Shown: positions 37,814 to 46,506 of the stretch, one piece after another
How positions within the stretch are numbered: position 1 is the stretch's first letter
How the letters are laid out: each line of letters starts with the position of its first letter
Source: Ruegeria marina
GTDB taxonomy: Bacteria; Pseudomonadota; Alphaproteobacteria; Rhodobacterales; Rhodobacteraceae
NCBI RefSeq assembly: GCF_900101475.1
Contig: NZ_FMZV01000007.1
Span: forward strand, 124,001-188,000
Length of the DNA stretch: 64,000 nt
Direction: 5' to 3'
Position numbers and translations under genes: made by a program
Notes under the pieces: generated by a model
Seen by the model: only the letters and a program-made list of their open reading frames with translations
Databases searched by the model: none
What the model was told of the DNA's origin: nothing

Positions 37814-38668
37814 ATGATACCGGCGGCGTTCGACTATTATCGGCCAAAGGACATGGGCGGTGTGATCGCCCTGCTACAGGAACACGGCGACGATGCGCGC
37901 GTCATGGCGGGCGGGCACAGCCTGATCCCGATGATGAAGCTGCGCATGGCCGAAATCGCGCATTTGATCGACTTGCAGGATGTCGCTGGCCTGGACGGGA
38001 TTACCGTTGAAGGCGGCCGGATCACGCTGGGCGCCATGGTCACACAGCATCAGATCATCGACAGTGCCGCACTTCTTGCCGCGGCCCCGATCCTGCGCGA
38101 GGCGGCCTTGCAGATCGCCGATCCGCAGGTGCGCTACATGGGAACGGTCGGCGGCAATGTCGCCAATGGCGACCCGGGCAACGACATGCCGGGGTTGATG
38201 CAATGCCTCGACGCCACATTCACGCTGGTCGGACCAGATGGCAGCCGCGAGGTCGCGGCCCGCAGCTTCTATCACGCCGCTTACATGACCGATCGGGACG
38301 ACAGCGAAGTTTTGACCTCAGTCAGCTTCGCCGCACCGAGGGGCGGCTATGCCTACGAAAAGCAGAAGCGCAAGATCGGCGACTATGCCACCGCGGCCGC
38401 TGCGGTGCAGATCGAGAAGAACGGCGATGTCTGCGCAAGCGCATCCATCGCGATGACCAACCTCAGCGATACACCAGTCTGGTCGAAGGCGGCCAGCGCC
38501 GCACTGGTCGGCACCACTGTGGATGACGCGGCCATCGCCGCCGCTGTTGCCGCCATGCAGGCGGACATCGAACCGGTCGAGGACAATCGCGGCCCCGCCG
38601 CTTTCAAACGCCACGCCGCCGCAACCGTGCTGACCCGCGCCATCCGCCGCGCCTGGGATCGCGCGTAA
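37814..38668 (+). CDS. coxM: CoxM, CO dehydrogenase medium (FAD) subunit
   Basis: A 284-aa flavoprotein subunit with FAD-binding motifs [13 protein letters not shown] near residue 33 and [16 protein letters not shown] near residue 112. It takes electrons from the CoxS iron-sulfur clusters. The start at 37814 follows GGGAGGA; the frame's earlier ATG has no such site. The M-S-L order is that of form I CO dehydrogenases. coxS follows after 11 bases. Confidence 0.96.
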   Translation: MIPAAFDYYRPKDMGGVIALLQEHGDDARVMAGGHSLIPMMKLRMAEIAHLIDLQDVAGLDGITVEGGRITLGAMVTQHQIIDSAALLAAAPILREAALQIADPQVRYMGTVGGNVANGDPGNDMPGLMQCLDATFTLVGPDGSREVAARSFYHAAYMTDRDDSEVLTSVSFAAPRGGYAYEKQKRKIGDYATAAAAVQIEKNGDVCASASIAMTNLSDTPVWSKAASAALVGTTVDDAAIAAAVAAMQADIEPVEDNRGPAAFKRHAAATVLTRAIRRAWDRA

Positions 38669-38679
38669 GGAGGAATGAG

Positions 38680-39174
38680 ATGCCCAAGAAGATGCATATC
38701 GAACTGACCGTGAACGGCAAGTCCCATGAATTCCTCGCCGAACCGCGCGAGTTGCTGATCCACACTCTGCGCGAAAGGTTGAACCTGACCGGCCCGCATA
38801 TCGGCTGCGAAACCTCGCATTGCGGCGCCTGCACGGTGATCGTGAATGGCAAGTCGGTCAAATCCTGCACCATGTTCGTGGCCCAGGCCAACGGCGCGGA
38901 CCTGACCACGATCGAGGGGCTTGGCACACCGGACGCGCCACATGTGCTGCAAACCGCGTTCCGCGAGCATCACGGGCTGCAATGCGGCTTTTGCACGCCG
39001 GGCATGATCACCCGCGCCAGCAAGCTGCTGGAGGAGAACCCCAACCCGACCGAAGAAGAGATCCGTTTCGGCATGGCCGGCAATCTCTGCCGCTGCACGG
39101 GCTATCAGAACATCGTGAAATCCATCCTTGCCGCTGCAAGCGAGCTGAACGCCGCGAAGGAGGCCGCAGAATGA
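38680..39174 (+). CDS. coxS: CoxS, CO dehydrogenase small (2Fe-2S) subunit
   Basis: This 164-aa subunit has two [2Fe-2S] clusters: the plant-type C43, C48, C51, C63 and the C-terminal set C102, C105, C137, C139. It relays electrons from the molybdenum site in CoxL to FAD in CoxM. A near-perfect AAGGAGG precedes the ATG. The stop overlaps the coxL start (ATGA). Confidence 0.97.
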   Translation: MPKKMHIELTVNGKSHEFLAEPRELLIHTLRERLNLTGPHIGCETSHCGACTVIVNGKSVKSCTMFVAQANGADLTTIEGLGTPDAPHVLQTAFREHHGLQCGFCTPGMITRASKLLEENPNPTEEEIRFGMAGNLCRCTGYQNIVKSILAAASELNAAKEAAE

Positions 39175-41588
39175 ACGACATGACCCCCGAAAGAGAAGAG
39201 CGCGTCGCCGGCCTCAAGGGCCTTGGCTGTTCGCGCAAGCGCGTCGAGGATGCCCGGTTCACCCAGGGCAAGGGCAACTATGTCGACGACCTGAAACTGC
39301 CCGGCATGCTGCACGGTGACTTTGTACGCTCGCCCTATGCCCATGCCCGCGTGAAATCCATCAACACCGAGGCCGCGATGGCGCTTGACGGTGTCGTGGC
39401 AGTGCTGACGGCCGCCGATCTGGCCCCGCTTGGCCTGCACTGGATGCCAACACTGGCCGGCGACAAGCAGATGGTGCTGGCCGACGGCAAGGTGCTCTTC
39501 CAGGGGCAGGAGGTCGCCTATGTCATCGCGCGCGACCGCTATGTCGCCGCCGACGCGGTCGAACTGGTAGAGGTCGAGTACGAGGAACTGCCGGTTCTGA
39601 CCGACCCGTTCGAGGCGTTGAAATCCGATGTCGTCCTGCGCGAGGATCTCGATCCGGCCGCGCCCGGCGCCCACGGCCCGCGCAAGCATCACAACCATAT
39701 CTTCACCTGGGAAGCCGGGGACAAGACCGCCACCGAACAGGTATTCGCCGAGGCAGACGTGGTGGCCGAGGAGATGATCTATTACCATCGCACCCACCCC
39801 TGCCCACTGGAAACCTGCGGCTGCGTCGCGTCGATGGATAAGGTGAACGGCAAGCTGACGCTGTGGGGCACCTTCCAGGCGCCCCATGCGATCCGCACCG
39901 TGGTCTCGCTGATCTCGGGGATAGAGGAACACAACATCCGCGTGATCTCGCCCGATATAGGGGGCGGGTTCGGCAACAAGGTCGGCGCTTATGCCGGTTA
40001 CGTCTGCTCTGTCGTCGCCTCGATCGTCACCGGCCAGCCGGTGAAATGGGTCGAGGACCGGATGGAAAACCTGATGACCACCGCCTTTGCCCGTGACTAC
40101 TGGATGCAGGGCAAGATCGCCGCCACGAAGGAAGGCAAGATCACCGGCCTGTGGTGCCACACCACCGCCGACCATGGCGGGTTCGACGCCTGCGCCGACC
40201 CGACCAAGTTCCCGGCCGGGTTCATGAACATCTGCACCGGCTCCTACGACATCCCCACCGCCTATCTGGCCGTTGACGGTGTCTATACCAACAAGGCGCC
40301 CGGCGGCGTGGCCTATCGCTGTTCCTTCCGGGTGACCGAAGCGGCGTATTTCATCGAGCGGATGATCGAGGTTCTGGCGATCGAGCTGAAGATGGATGCA
40401 GCCGAGTTGCGCCGCATCAATTTCATCCGCAAGGACCAGTTCCCCTACCAGTCCGCGCTGGGGTGGGAATACGACTCGGGCGACTATCACACCGCCTGGG
40501 ACAAGGCGCTGACCGCCGTCGGCTATGACGCGCTGCGCAAGGAACAGGCGGAACGGGTCGAGGCGTTCAAACGGGGCGAAACCCGCAAGCTCCTGGGTAT
40601 CGGCCTGACCCATTTCACCGAGATCGTCGGCGCCGGCCCGGTCAAGAACTGCGATATCCTGGGCCTCGGCATGTTCGACAGCTGCGAGATCCGCATTCAC
40701 CCGACCGGCAGCGCCATCGCCCGGCTGGGAACCATCAGCCAGGGCCAGGGCCACGCGACCACCTTTGCCCAGATCCTCGCCAGCGAGATCGGCATCCCGG
40801 CGGATTCGATCACCATCGAGGAAGGCGACACCGACACGGCGCCCTACGGTCTTGGTACCTATGGCAGCCGCTCGACCCCGGTTGCCGGTGCTGCAAGCGC
40901 CATGGCAGGCCGCAAGATCCGCGCCAAGGCTCAGATGATCGCGGCCTACCTGCTCGAGGTTCACGACGACGACGTCGAATTCGATGTCGATCGCTTCGTG
41001 GTCAAGGGCGCGCCCGAGCGGTTCAAGACGATGAAGGAAATCGCCTTTGCCGCCTATAACCAGGCGATTCCGGGCATCGAACCGGGTCTTGAGGCGGTCA
41101 GCTACTACGACCCGCCCAACATGACCTATCCGTTCGGGGCCTATATCTGCGTCATGGAGATCGATGTGGATACCGGCGAGCATCAGATCCGCCAGTTCTA
41201 TGCGCTGGACGACTGCGGCACCCGGATCAACCCGATGATCATCGAAGGCCAGGTCCACGGTGGCCTGACCGAGGCGCTGGCCATCGCGATGGGTCAGGAA
41301 ATCGCCTATGACGACATGGGCAACTGCAAGACCGGGACACTGATGGACTTCTTCCTGCCGACCGCATGGGAGACGCCGCATTACACCACCGATCACACGG
41401 TCACGCCCAGCCCGCACCATCCGATCGGCGCCAAGGGTGTGGGCGAAAGCCCCAACGTGGGCGGTGTCCCGGCCTTCTCGAACGCGGTACATGATGCGTT
41501 CCGCGCCTTTGGCCTGCGGCAAAGCCACATGCCACATGATCATTGGCGGATCTGGAAAATCGCCGATGATCTGGGCCTGCACGGCTGA
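39171..41588 (+). CDS. coxL: CoxL, form I aerobic CO dehydrogenase large (Mo-Cu) subunit
   Basis: The 805-aa catalytic subunit oxidises CO to CO2 at a Mo-Cu-molybdopterin cytosine dinucleotide site. The form I signature AYRCSFR is present, with the copper-binding Cys at residue 384; form II enzymes have AYRGAGR. GGGFGNK and a late [11 protein letters not shown] segment fit the molybdopterin subunit. The ATG at 39171 overlaps the coxS stop; the frame stays open upstream inside coxS. The 909-codon reverse frame over it is an antisense shadow. Confidence 0.98.
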   Translation: MNDMTPEREERVAGLKGLGCSRKRVEDARFTQGKGNYVDDLKLPGMLHGDFVRSPYAHARVKSINTEAAMALDGVVAVLTAADLAPLGLHWMPTLAGDKQMVLADGKVLFQGQEVAYVIARDRYVAADAVELVEVEYEELPVLTDPFEALKSDVVLREDLDPAAPGAHGPRKHHNHIFTWEAGDKTATEQVFAEADVVAEEMIYYHRTHPCPLETCGCVASMDKVNGKLTLWGTFQAPHAIRTVVSLISGIEEHNIRVISPDIGGGFGNKVGAYAGYVCSVVASIVTGQPVKWVEDRMENLMTTAFARDYWMQGKIAATKEGKITGLWCHTTADHGGFDACADPTKFPAGFMNICTGSYDIPTAYLAVDGVYTNKAPGGVAYRCSFRVTEAAYFIERMIEVLAIELKMDAAELRRINFIRKDQFPYQSALGWEYDSGDYHTAWDKALTAVGYDALRKEQAERVEAFKRGETRKLLGIGLTHFTEIVGAGPVKNCDILGLGMFDSCEIRIHPTGSAIARLGTISQGQGHATTFAQILASEIGIPADSITIEEGDTDTAPYGLGTYGSRSTPVAGAASAMAGRKIRAKAQMIAAYLLEVHDDDVEFDVDRFVVKGAPERFKTMKEIAFAAYNQAIPGIEPGLEAVSYYDPPNMTYPFGAYICVMEIDVDTGEHQIRQFYALDDCGTRINPMIIEGQVHGGLTEALAIAMGQEIAYDDMGNCKTGTLMDFFLPTAWETPHYTTDHTVTPSPHHPIGAKGVGESPNVGGVPAFSNAVHDAFRAFGLRQSHMPHDHWRIWKIADDLGLHG

Positions 41589-41598
41589 ACAGTTGACA

Positions 41599-41620
41599 GG
41601 GTGGGCAGCACTGCCCACCC
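41599..41620 (+). terminator. Hairpin between coxL and coxD
   Basis: GGGTGGGCAG and CTGCCCACCC flank only CA, giving a very stable stem 11 bases after the coxL stop, followed by GTTTCCC. It probably attenuates, so that structural subunits are made in excess of the CoxDEFG maturation proteins. Confidence 0.7.
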
Positions 41621-41642
41621 GTTTCCCAACGCGAGATCGCAC

Positions 41643-42518
41643 ATGAGCTGGACCGATCTGCAATCCGATATGGCAAAACAGGGCTACGTCGCCTCCGACG
41701 ACCTCGCGATGGCCGTGCATCTGGCGCTGATGCTGGGACGTCCCCTGTTGATCGAAGGCGCGGCGGGCGTCGGCAAGACCGAGATCGCGCGTGTGCTGGC
41801 TGCCATGCGCCAGACTCAATTGATCCGGCTGCAATGTTACGAAGGGCTGGATGCCGCGCAGGCCATCTATGAATGGAACTATCAGCGACAGTTGCTGGCC
41901 ATCCGCGCCGCGGCAGAGGACGGCCAGACCGGGCGCGCGGTCGAGGATCGGCTGTTCTCCGACGAGTTCCTGCTGGAACGTCCGCTGCTGAAAGCGATCC
42001 GCCAGACGGAACCGCCGGTGCTCCTGATCGACGAGATCGACCGGGCGGATGAAGAGTTCGAAGCCTATCTTCTCGAAATTCTGGCCGACTACCAGATCAC
42101 GATCCCCGAGATGGGTACAATATCAGCGACCACGCGCCCGGTGGTGATCCTGACCGCCAACGGCACACGCGACCTGTCGGACGCACTGCGACGGCGGTGC
42201 CTCTATGCGCATGTGGACTATCCCGATCGCGCAACCGAACTGGCCATCCTGCGCGCGCGACAACCGGGGATCGAGGCGGTGCTGGCCGGCCAGATCGTCG
42301 GGTTCGTGCAATCCTTGCGCAAGGAAGAGCTGGAGAAAACCCCCGGCATCGCCGAGATGCTCGAATTTGCCGCTGCCCTGATGGGGCTCGGCCTGTCCGA
42401 CATTACCGGCGATCCCGTCGCGTTGCAGGCGGCCCTTGCGACCTTGCTGAAAACCGAAACCGACCGGGCAAACATCACGACCGAGGTGGCCCAGCGGCTG
42501 GCGGGCCGCGCCGCATGA
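41643..42518 (+). CDS. coxD: CoxD, MoxR-type AAA+ ATPase for CO dehydrogenase maturation
   Basis: A 291-aa AAA+ ATPase with Walker A GAAGVGKT (about residue 40) and Walker B VLLIDEIDRAD. CoxD is needed for insertion of sulfur and copper at the Mo-Cu site of CoxL. The start at 41643 is the MSWTDL methionine; the upstream 14 codons read through the hairpin. ATGA overlap with coxE. Confidence 0.93.
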   Translation: MSWTDLQSDMAKQGYVASDDLAMAVHLALMLGRPLLIEGAAGVGKTEIARVLAAMRQTQLIRLQCYEGLDAAQAIYEWNYQRQLLAIRAAAEDGQTGRAVEDRLFSDEFLLERPLLKAIRQTEPPVLLIDEIDRADEEFEAYLLEILADYQITIPEMGTISATTRPVVILTANGTRDLSDALRRRCLYAHVDYPDRATELAILRARQPGIEAVLAGQIVGFVQSLRKEELEKTPGIAEMLEFAAALMGLGLSDITGDPVALQAALATLLKTETDRANITTEVAQRLAGRAA

Positions 42519-43699
42519 GCCGGGTCACCCGTTTCGCCGCCAGAGACCCCGGCCCGGCGGCGCGGCTTTCGGGTTTCATGGCGCATCTGCGGGCCAACGG
42601 TTTGCGGCTGGGTGTGATGGAGACCGAACTGGCCCTCAGGGCTCTCACCCATGTACAGGCCGCCGACCCCCGCCAGACCCGGCTTGCGCTCCGCGCCGTC
42701 TGCACCGGCAGCGCTGAAGAGTCAGATCGGTTCGACGATCTCTTCGACAGCTACTGGATGAACGGCGGGCGGGTGGTGCAAAAGGCGATACCCAACCCCA
42801 AAGAACAGGGCCAGGACAGCGTTCATTCCTCTCGCGCCGCCGATGGCAATACCCGCGCCGCCGGTGCAGGCAAGGCCACCGCGCCCGACGCGGGCACGGA
42901 CGAGGCAGAGCACGGCGGAACCGGCAAGCTGGTCGCCAGCCTGACCAACAGCCTGATGAAACGCGATCTGCGCGACCTCGTGCAGCCCGAGGAGATTGCC
43001 CAGGCCGAAATCCTGGCGCGGCGTCTGGGGGCCGCCCTGCGCGACCGCCTTTCGCGGCGCCGTCGCGCGGCCCAAAAGGGTGACCGCATCCATTTTCGGC
43101 GTCTCATGCGGCAATCGCTGGCCACCGGCGGCGAACCGCTGCGCCTTCCCCGCAAGCACCGCCCCGACCGGCCGATGAAGATCGTCGCCCTCTGCGATGT
43201 TTCCGGTTCGATGACCCTTTACGCACAGGTCTTTCTTGCCTTCCTTGCCGGTCTAATGCGCAGCGACAGCACGGCGGATGCTTACCTGTTTCACACCCGG
43301 CTAGTCCGGATCACCGAGGCGCTGCGCGACAAGGACACGCTGCGCGCCCTGGGTCGGTTGTCGCTGATGGCCGACGGTTTCGGCGGCGGCTCGCGCATCG
43401 GCGCATCGCTGGACCGGTTCGCCCGGACCTATGCCAGGCGCTTCGTGAACCGTCGCACCGTCGTCCTGATCCTGTCTGACGGATACGACACCGACGCGCC
43501 CAAGCGGATCGGGTCCGCGTTGTCGGCACTTCGCAACCGCGGCTGCCGGATCGTCTGGCTCAACCCGCTCAAGGGCTGGACGGGATATGCGCCGGTCGCC
43601 GCCGGCATGCAGGCTGCCCTGCCCCATCTCGACCTTTTCTACCCCGCCAACCGGCTTGCCGATCTCGCCGCCCTGGAACCGGAGTTTGCGCGCCTATGA
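42515..43699 (+). CDS. coxE: CoxE, von Willebrand factor A domain protein
   Basis: A 394-aa protein with a charged N-terminal half and a C-terminal VWA domain whose MIDAS motif is intact (CDVSGSM, about residue 227). It pairs with CoxD in active-site assembly, parallel to the NorQ/NorD pair at the other end of the window. The ATG overlaps the coxD stop; the open frame back to 42197 is inside coxD. ATGA overlap with coxF. Confidence 0.92.
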   Translation: MSRVTRFAARDPGPAARLSGFMAHLRANGLRLGVMETELALRALTHVQAADPRQTRLALRAVCTGSAEESDRFDDLFDSYWMNGGRVVQKAIPNPKEQGQDSVHSSRAADGNTRAAGAGKATAPDAGTDEAEHGGTGKLVASLTNSLMKRDLRDLVQPEEIAQAEILARRLGAALRDRLSRRRRAAQKGDRIHFRRLMRQSLATGGEPLRLPRKHRPDRPMKIVALCDVSGSMTLYAQVFLAFLAGLMRSDSTADAYLFHTRLVRITEALRDKDTLRALGRLSLMADGFGGGSRIGASLDRFARTYARRFVNRRTVVLILSDGYDTDAPKRIGSALSALRNRGCRIVWLNPLKGWTGYAPVAAGMQAALPHLDLFYPANRLADLAALEPEFARL

Positions 43700-44490
43700 T
43701 CCCTGCGGAAATCCTTGACCACGAACTGGCCAGCGTCACTGAAACGCTGCGTGCATCGGGCGCTCCTTTCGCGATTGCGACCGTGATCCGCACGCTTGGC
43801 CAAACCGCTGCGAAACCCGGCGCCAAGGCCCTGCTTTCTGCCGAAGGCGACATCCTGCATGGCTGGGTCGGCGGCGGCTGTGTCCGTGGTGCCCTGGCGC
43901 GGGCCGCCCGTCAGGCGCTTGCCGAAGGCATACCCCAGCTCATATCCCTGATGCCCGAGGATCTGCTGGCCGAAAAAGGGCTTGCCGCGGGCGAACAGGC
44001 CGACGGCACCCGGATCGCCCGCAACGGATGCCCGTCGCGCGGTTCAATGGATATCTTCGTCGAACCCATCCTGCCCCTGCCCGAGCTGGTGATCTACGGC
44101 GCCTCGCCGGTGGCGCAGGCGCTGGCCCGGCTGGCGCCACAGTTCGACTGGAACGTGACCCGGGCCGACCCGGCGGCGGCCCTTCCCGACAAGACCGAAG
44201 GCGCGCGCCGCATGATCGTCGTCGCGACCCAGGGCCAGGGTGACGCCCCGGCGCTCAAGGCCGCGCTGGCGGCGACGGCCGAACACCTGTGCTTTGTCGG
44301 CAGCCGCCGCAAGTTCGCCGCCCTGCGCACCAAGTTCGAAGCCGACGGTACGGATCCCGAAACGCTCGACCGGGTGAACGCTCCGGCCGGTCTGGCCATC
44401 GACGCCGTCACGCCGGAAGAGATTGCTCTCTCGATCCTCGCCCGGCTGATCCAGCAACGCCGCCACAAGACGCGCGAAGCAAGATCATGA
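43696..44490 (+). CDS. coxF: CoxF, XdhC/CoxF-family maturation protein
   Basis: A 264-aa protein with an N-terminal XdhC_CoxI-type domain (GWVGGGCVRGALARAA near residue 58) and a C-terminal XdhC Rossmann domain (VIYGASPVAQALARLA; CFVGSRRKFAALR). XdhC-like proteins bind and sulfurate molybdenum cofactor for insertion. It overlaps coxE by four bases and the next small ORF by four. Confidence 0.9.
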   Translation: MIPAEILDHELASVTETLRASGAPFAIATVIRTLGQTAAKPGAKALLSAEGDILHGWVGGGCVRGALARAARQALAEGIPQLISLMPEDLLAEKGLAAGEQADGTRIARNGCPSRGSMDIFVEPILPLPELVIYGASPVAQALARLAPQFDWNVTRADPAAALPDKTEGARRMIVVATQGQGDAPALKAALAATAEHLCFVGSRRKFAALRTKFEADGTDPETLDRVNAPAGLAIDAVTPEEIALSILARLIQQRRHKTREARS

Positions 44491-44588
44491 GACGCCTTCA
44501 CGCGCTGTTGCAGCGGCTTGTCCGCCATGCCGAACCAACGCCTGAACAGGCAGAAACCCTCGCCCGCATCACGTATCCCTGCTGCTGA
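44487..44588 (+). CDS. 33-aa small ORF coupled to coxF (unknown)
   Basis: The ATG overlaps the coxF stop (ATGA), in the same way as most other junctions in this operon. The ORF ends 12 bases before coxG. The product begins MRRLHALLQRLVRH, a basic amphipathic helix, and ends in a CC pair. Nothing is recognised. Terminal cysteines in a Cu/S-cofactor assembly operon make it worth testing, but a 33-codon frame could be chance. Confidence 0.45.
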   Translation: MRRLHALLQRLVRHAEPTPEQAETLARITYPCC

Positions 44589-44600
44589 GAAGGAATCCCA

Positions 44601-45050
44601 ATGGAACTGTACGATCAGGTCACGATCAACGCGCCCAAGGAACATGTCTATGCCGCTTTGAACGACCCCGAAATCCTGCGCCAATGCATTCCCGGTTGTG
44701 AGGAATTGATCAAAAAATCCGATGCCGAGCTTGAAGCCAGGGTCCTGCTCAAGATCGGCCCGGTCAAGGCACGGTTCAGCGGGACCGTTGAACTGGACAC
44801 CTCCGGCGCGCCGGATGCGTTTTCCCTGACCGGACAAGGCAATGGCGGCGCCGCAGGCCATGCCAGGGGCGGGGCCGATGTCACCCTCGTTGAAAGCGAT
44901 GGCAAAACCGTCCTCACATATCAGGCCAAGGCCGAAATCGGCGGCAAACTGGCGCAACTCGGCAGCCGACTGATCCAGGGCACGGCAAAGAAACTGGCCG
45001 CCAGCTTCTTTCAGAAACTCGCCGAGGTGGTCGACAGCGTCGATGCCTGA
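44601..45050 (+). CDS. coxG: CoxG, SRPBCC-family CO dehydrogenase accessory protein
   Basis: A 149-aa START/SRPBCC-fold protein (CoxG family) with the opening MELYDQVTINAPKEHVYAAL and the RFSGTVEL segment. It lacks the C-terminal hydrophobic tail found in longer CoxG proteins. CoxG has been implicated in recruiting CO dehydrogenase to the membrane and electron transfer to quinone. GAGAAGGA precedes the ATG. It appears to end the cox operon. Confidence 0.9.
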   Translation: MELYDQVTINAPKEHVYAALNDPEILRQCIPGCEELIKKSDAELEARVLLKIGPVKARFSGTVELDTSGAPDAFSLTGQGNGGAAGHARGGADVTLVESDGKTVLTYQAKAEIGGKLAQLGSRLIQGTAKKLAASFFQKLAEVVDSVDA

Positions 45051-45099
45051 AAACCAACCGGCAACAAGCCAGTTGCCAATTTGATCAAAAAGCGGCATC

Positions 45100-45133
45100 T
45101 ACCATGGGAATCCTTTCGGAGCCTCCCATGGTA
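45100..45133 (+). promoter_or_regulatory. Hairpin enclosing the start of the class III aminotransferase gene
   Basis: TACCATGGGA at 45100-45109 pairs with TCCCATGGTA at 45124-45133, and TCC at 45111-45113 pairs with GGA at 45118-45120. The ribosome-site GGAG and the ATG at 45128 would both be base-paired. It may control translation, or simply separate this gene from the cox operon. A smaller hairpin (GGCAAC/GTTGCC) lies at 45060-45077. Confidence 0.6.
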
Positions 45134-46501
45134 CAGATCCAAGGCACCATTGCCGGCATTTGCAGCAACCGTATCGACGCCCTCGCCCGGCAAGAAAAGG
45201 AACGCTTTGCAGCCGCCCGCCCCCGGACACGCGCCGCGCTGGACACCGGCGCGGATCACTTTCTCGACGGCGTCCCGATGCATTGGATGCGCGACTGGCC
45301 GATGCCCTTTCCCATGCTGGTGGCCGAGGCGCGCGGCGCCCGGCTGACCGACATCGACGGACATGTGATCGATGATTTCTGCCTTGGCGACACCGGGTCG
45401 ATGTTCGGCCATTCGCCCGAACCGGTGGCGCAAGCGATCCGCACGCAGGCAGACATCGGGCTGACCTACATGCTGCCGACCGAGGCTGCGCTTCGGGCAG
45501 CCTCCCTCTTGACCGAGACATTCGGGGACTTCCGCTGGCAGATCGCCACCACCGCATCAGACGCCAACCGGTTCGCCCTGCGCATTGCCCGCGCGGTCAC
45601 GGCAAAAGCCAAGGTGATCGTGTTCCACGGCTGCTATCATGGCGCGGTCGACGACTCGATGGTGGAACTGCATCAAGGCCAGACCCGGACCCGTCCCGGC
45701 CTTGCCGGACAAGTCACCGACCTTGCCGGACTGGCGATTGCTTGCGAGTTCAACGACCTGAACTCGGTCGAGTCCGCGTTGCAGACAGGAGAAGTTGCCG
45801 CCATCCTGACCGAACCGGTCATGACCAACAGCTGCATGGTCTTGCCCGAACCTGGGTTTCTCGACGGGCTGCGCGCGCTGGCCACGCAATATGGCGCGCT
45901 TCTGATCATCGACGAGACACATACGCTGTCATCGGGCCTTGGTGGGTACACCGGCGTGCACGGGCTCGACCCCGATATTTTCGTTGTCGGCAAATGCGTC
46001 GCGGGCGGCATGCCGACGGCGGTCTGGGGCCTGCGCCCGGCCGTGGCCAAGGCCTGGCGCACCTATGACGATACCCGCCCCGGCGGACATTCCGGCATGG
46101 GCACCACCCTGTCGGCGAACCCGATGCAATTCGCCTGCCTCGCCGCCACGCTGTCGCAGGTGATGACAGCCGAAGCCTATGCCCATATGGAGACCGGCGC
46201 CGAACGCCTTGCCAGCGGGCTGGCCGACAGTATCGCCCGGCATGGCGCGCCCTGGCATGTGGTGCGTGTCGGTGCGCGGGTGGAATTCATCTGCGCGCCC
46301 GGGCCCCTGAAAAACGGAACCGAGGCCGCGACCGCCCACAAACCAGAACTCGAAGCCGCGATCCACACCGCTCTGCTCAACCGGGGCTGCCTGATTGCGC
46401 CCTTCCACAACATGATGCTGGTCAGCCCGGTCACCTCGAACGAACAGATCGACCGCCTGATCGCCGCCTTCGACGATATCCTGACCGAACTTCTGGCCTG
46501 A
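45128..46501 (+). CDS. Class III aminotransferase (glutamate-1-semialdehyde aminotransferase-like)
   Basis: A 457-aa PLP enzyme of fold type I. The PLP-lysine region is FVVGKCVAGGMPTAVWGLRP (about residue 290) and the aspartate lies in LLIIDETHTLSSG. It resembles HemL but carries TTASDANRFALR where HemL has a TNSGTEA-like motif, so a different amino donor or acceptor is likely. The start at 45128 has GGAG upstream; an ATG at 45104 is the alternative. It is followed six bases on by a PuuA-like glutamine synthetase, suggesting polyamine or amine catabolism. Confidence 0.82.
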   Translation: MVQIQGTIAGICSNRIDALARQEKERFAAARPRTRAALDTGADHFLDGVPMHWMRDWPMPFPMLVAEARGARLTDIDGHVIDDFCLGDTGSMFGHSPEPVAQAIRTQADIGLTYMLPTEAALRAASLLTETFGDFRWQIATTASDANRFALRIARAVTAKAKVIVFHGCYHGAVDDSMVELHQGQTRTRPGLAGQVTDLAGLAIACEFNDLNSVESALQTGEVAAILTEPVMTNSCMVLPEPGFLDGLRALATQYGALLIIDETHTLSSGLGGYTGVHGLDPDIFVVGKCVAGGMPTAVWGLRPAVAKAWRTYDDTRPGGHSGMGTTLSANPMQFACLAATLSQVMTAEAYAHMETGAERLASGLADSIARHGAPWHVVRVGARVEFICAPGPLKNGTEAATAHKPELEAAIHTALLNRGCLIAPFHNMMLVSPVTSNEQIDRLIAAFDDILTELLA

Positions 46502-46506
46502 GGACA

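Noticed and set aside
39105-41834. 909-codon reverse frame over coxL
   Set aside because: Antisense shadow; coxL carries the complete form I signature on the plus strand.
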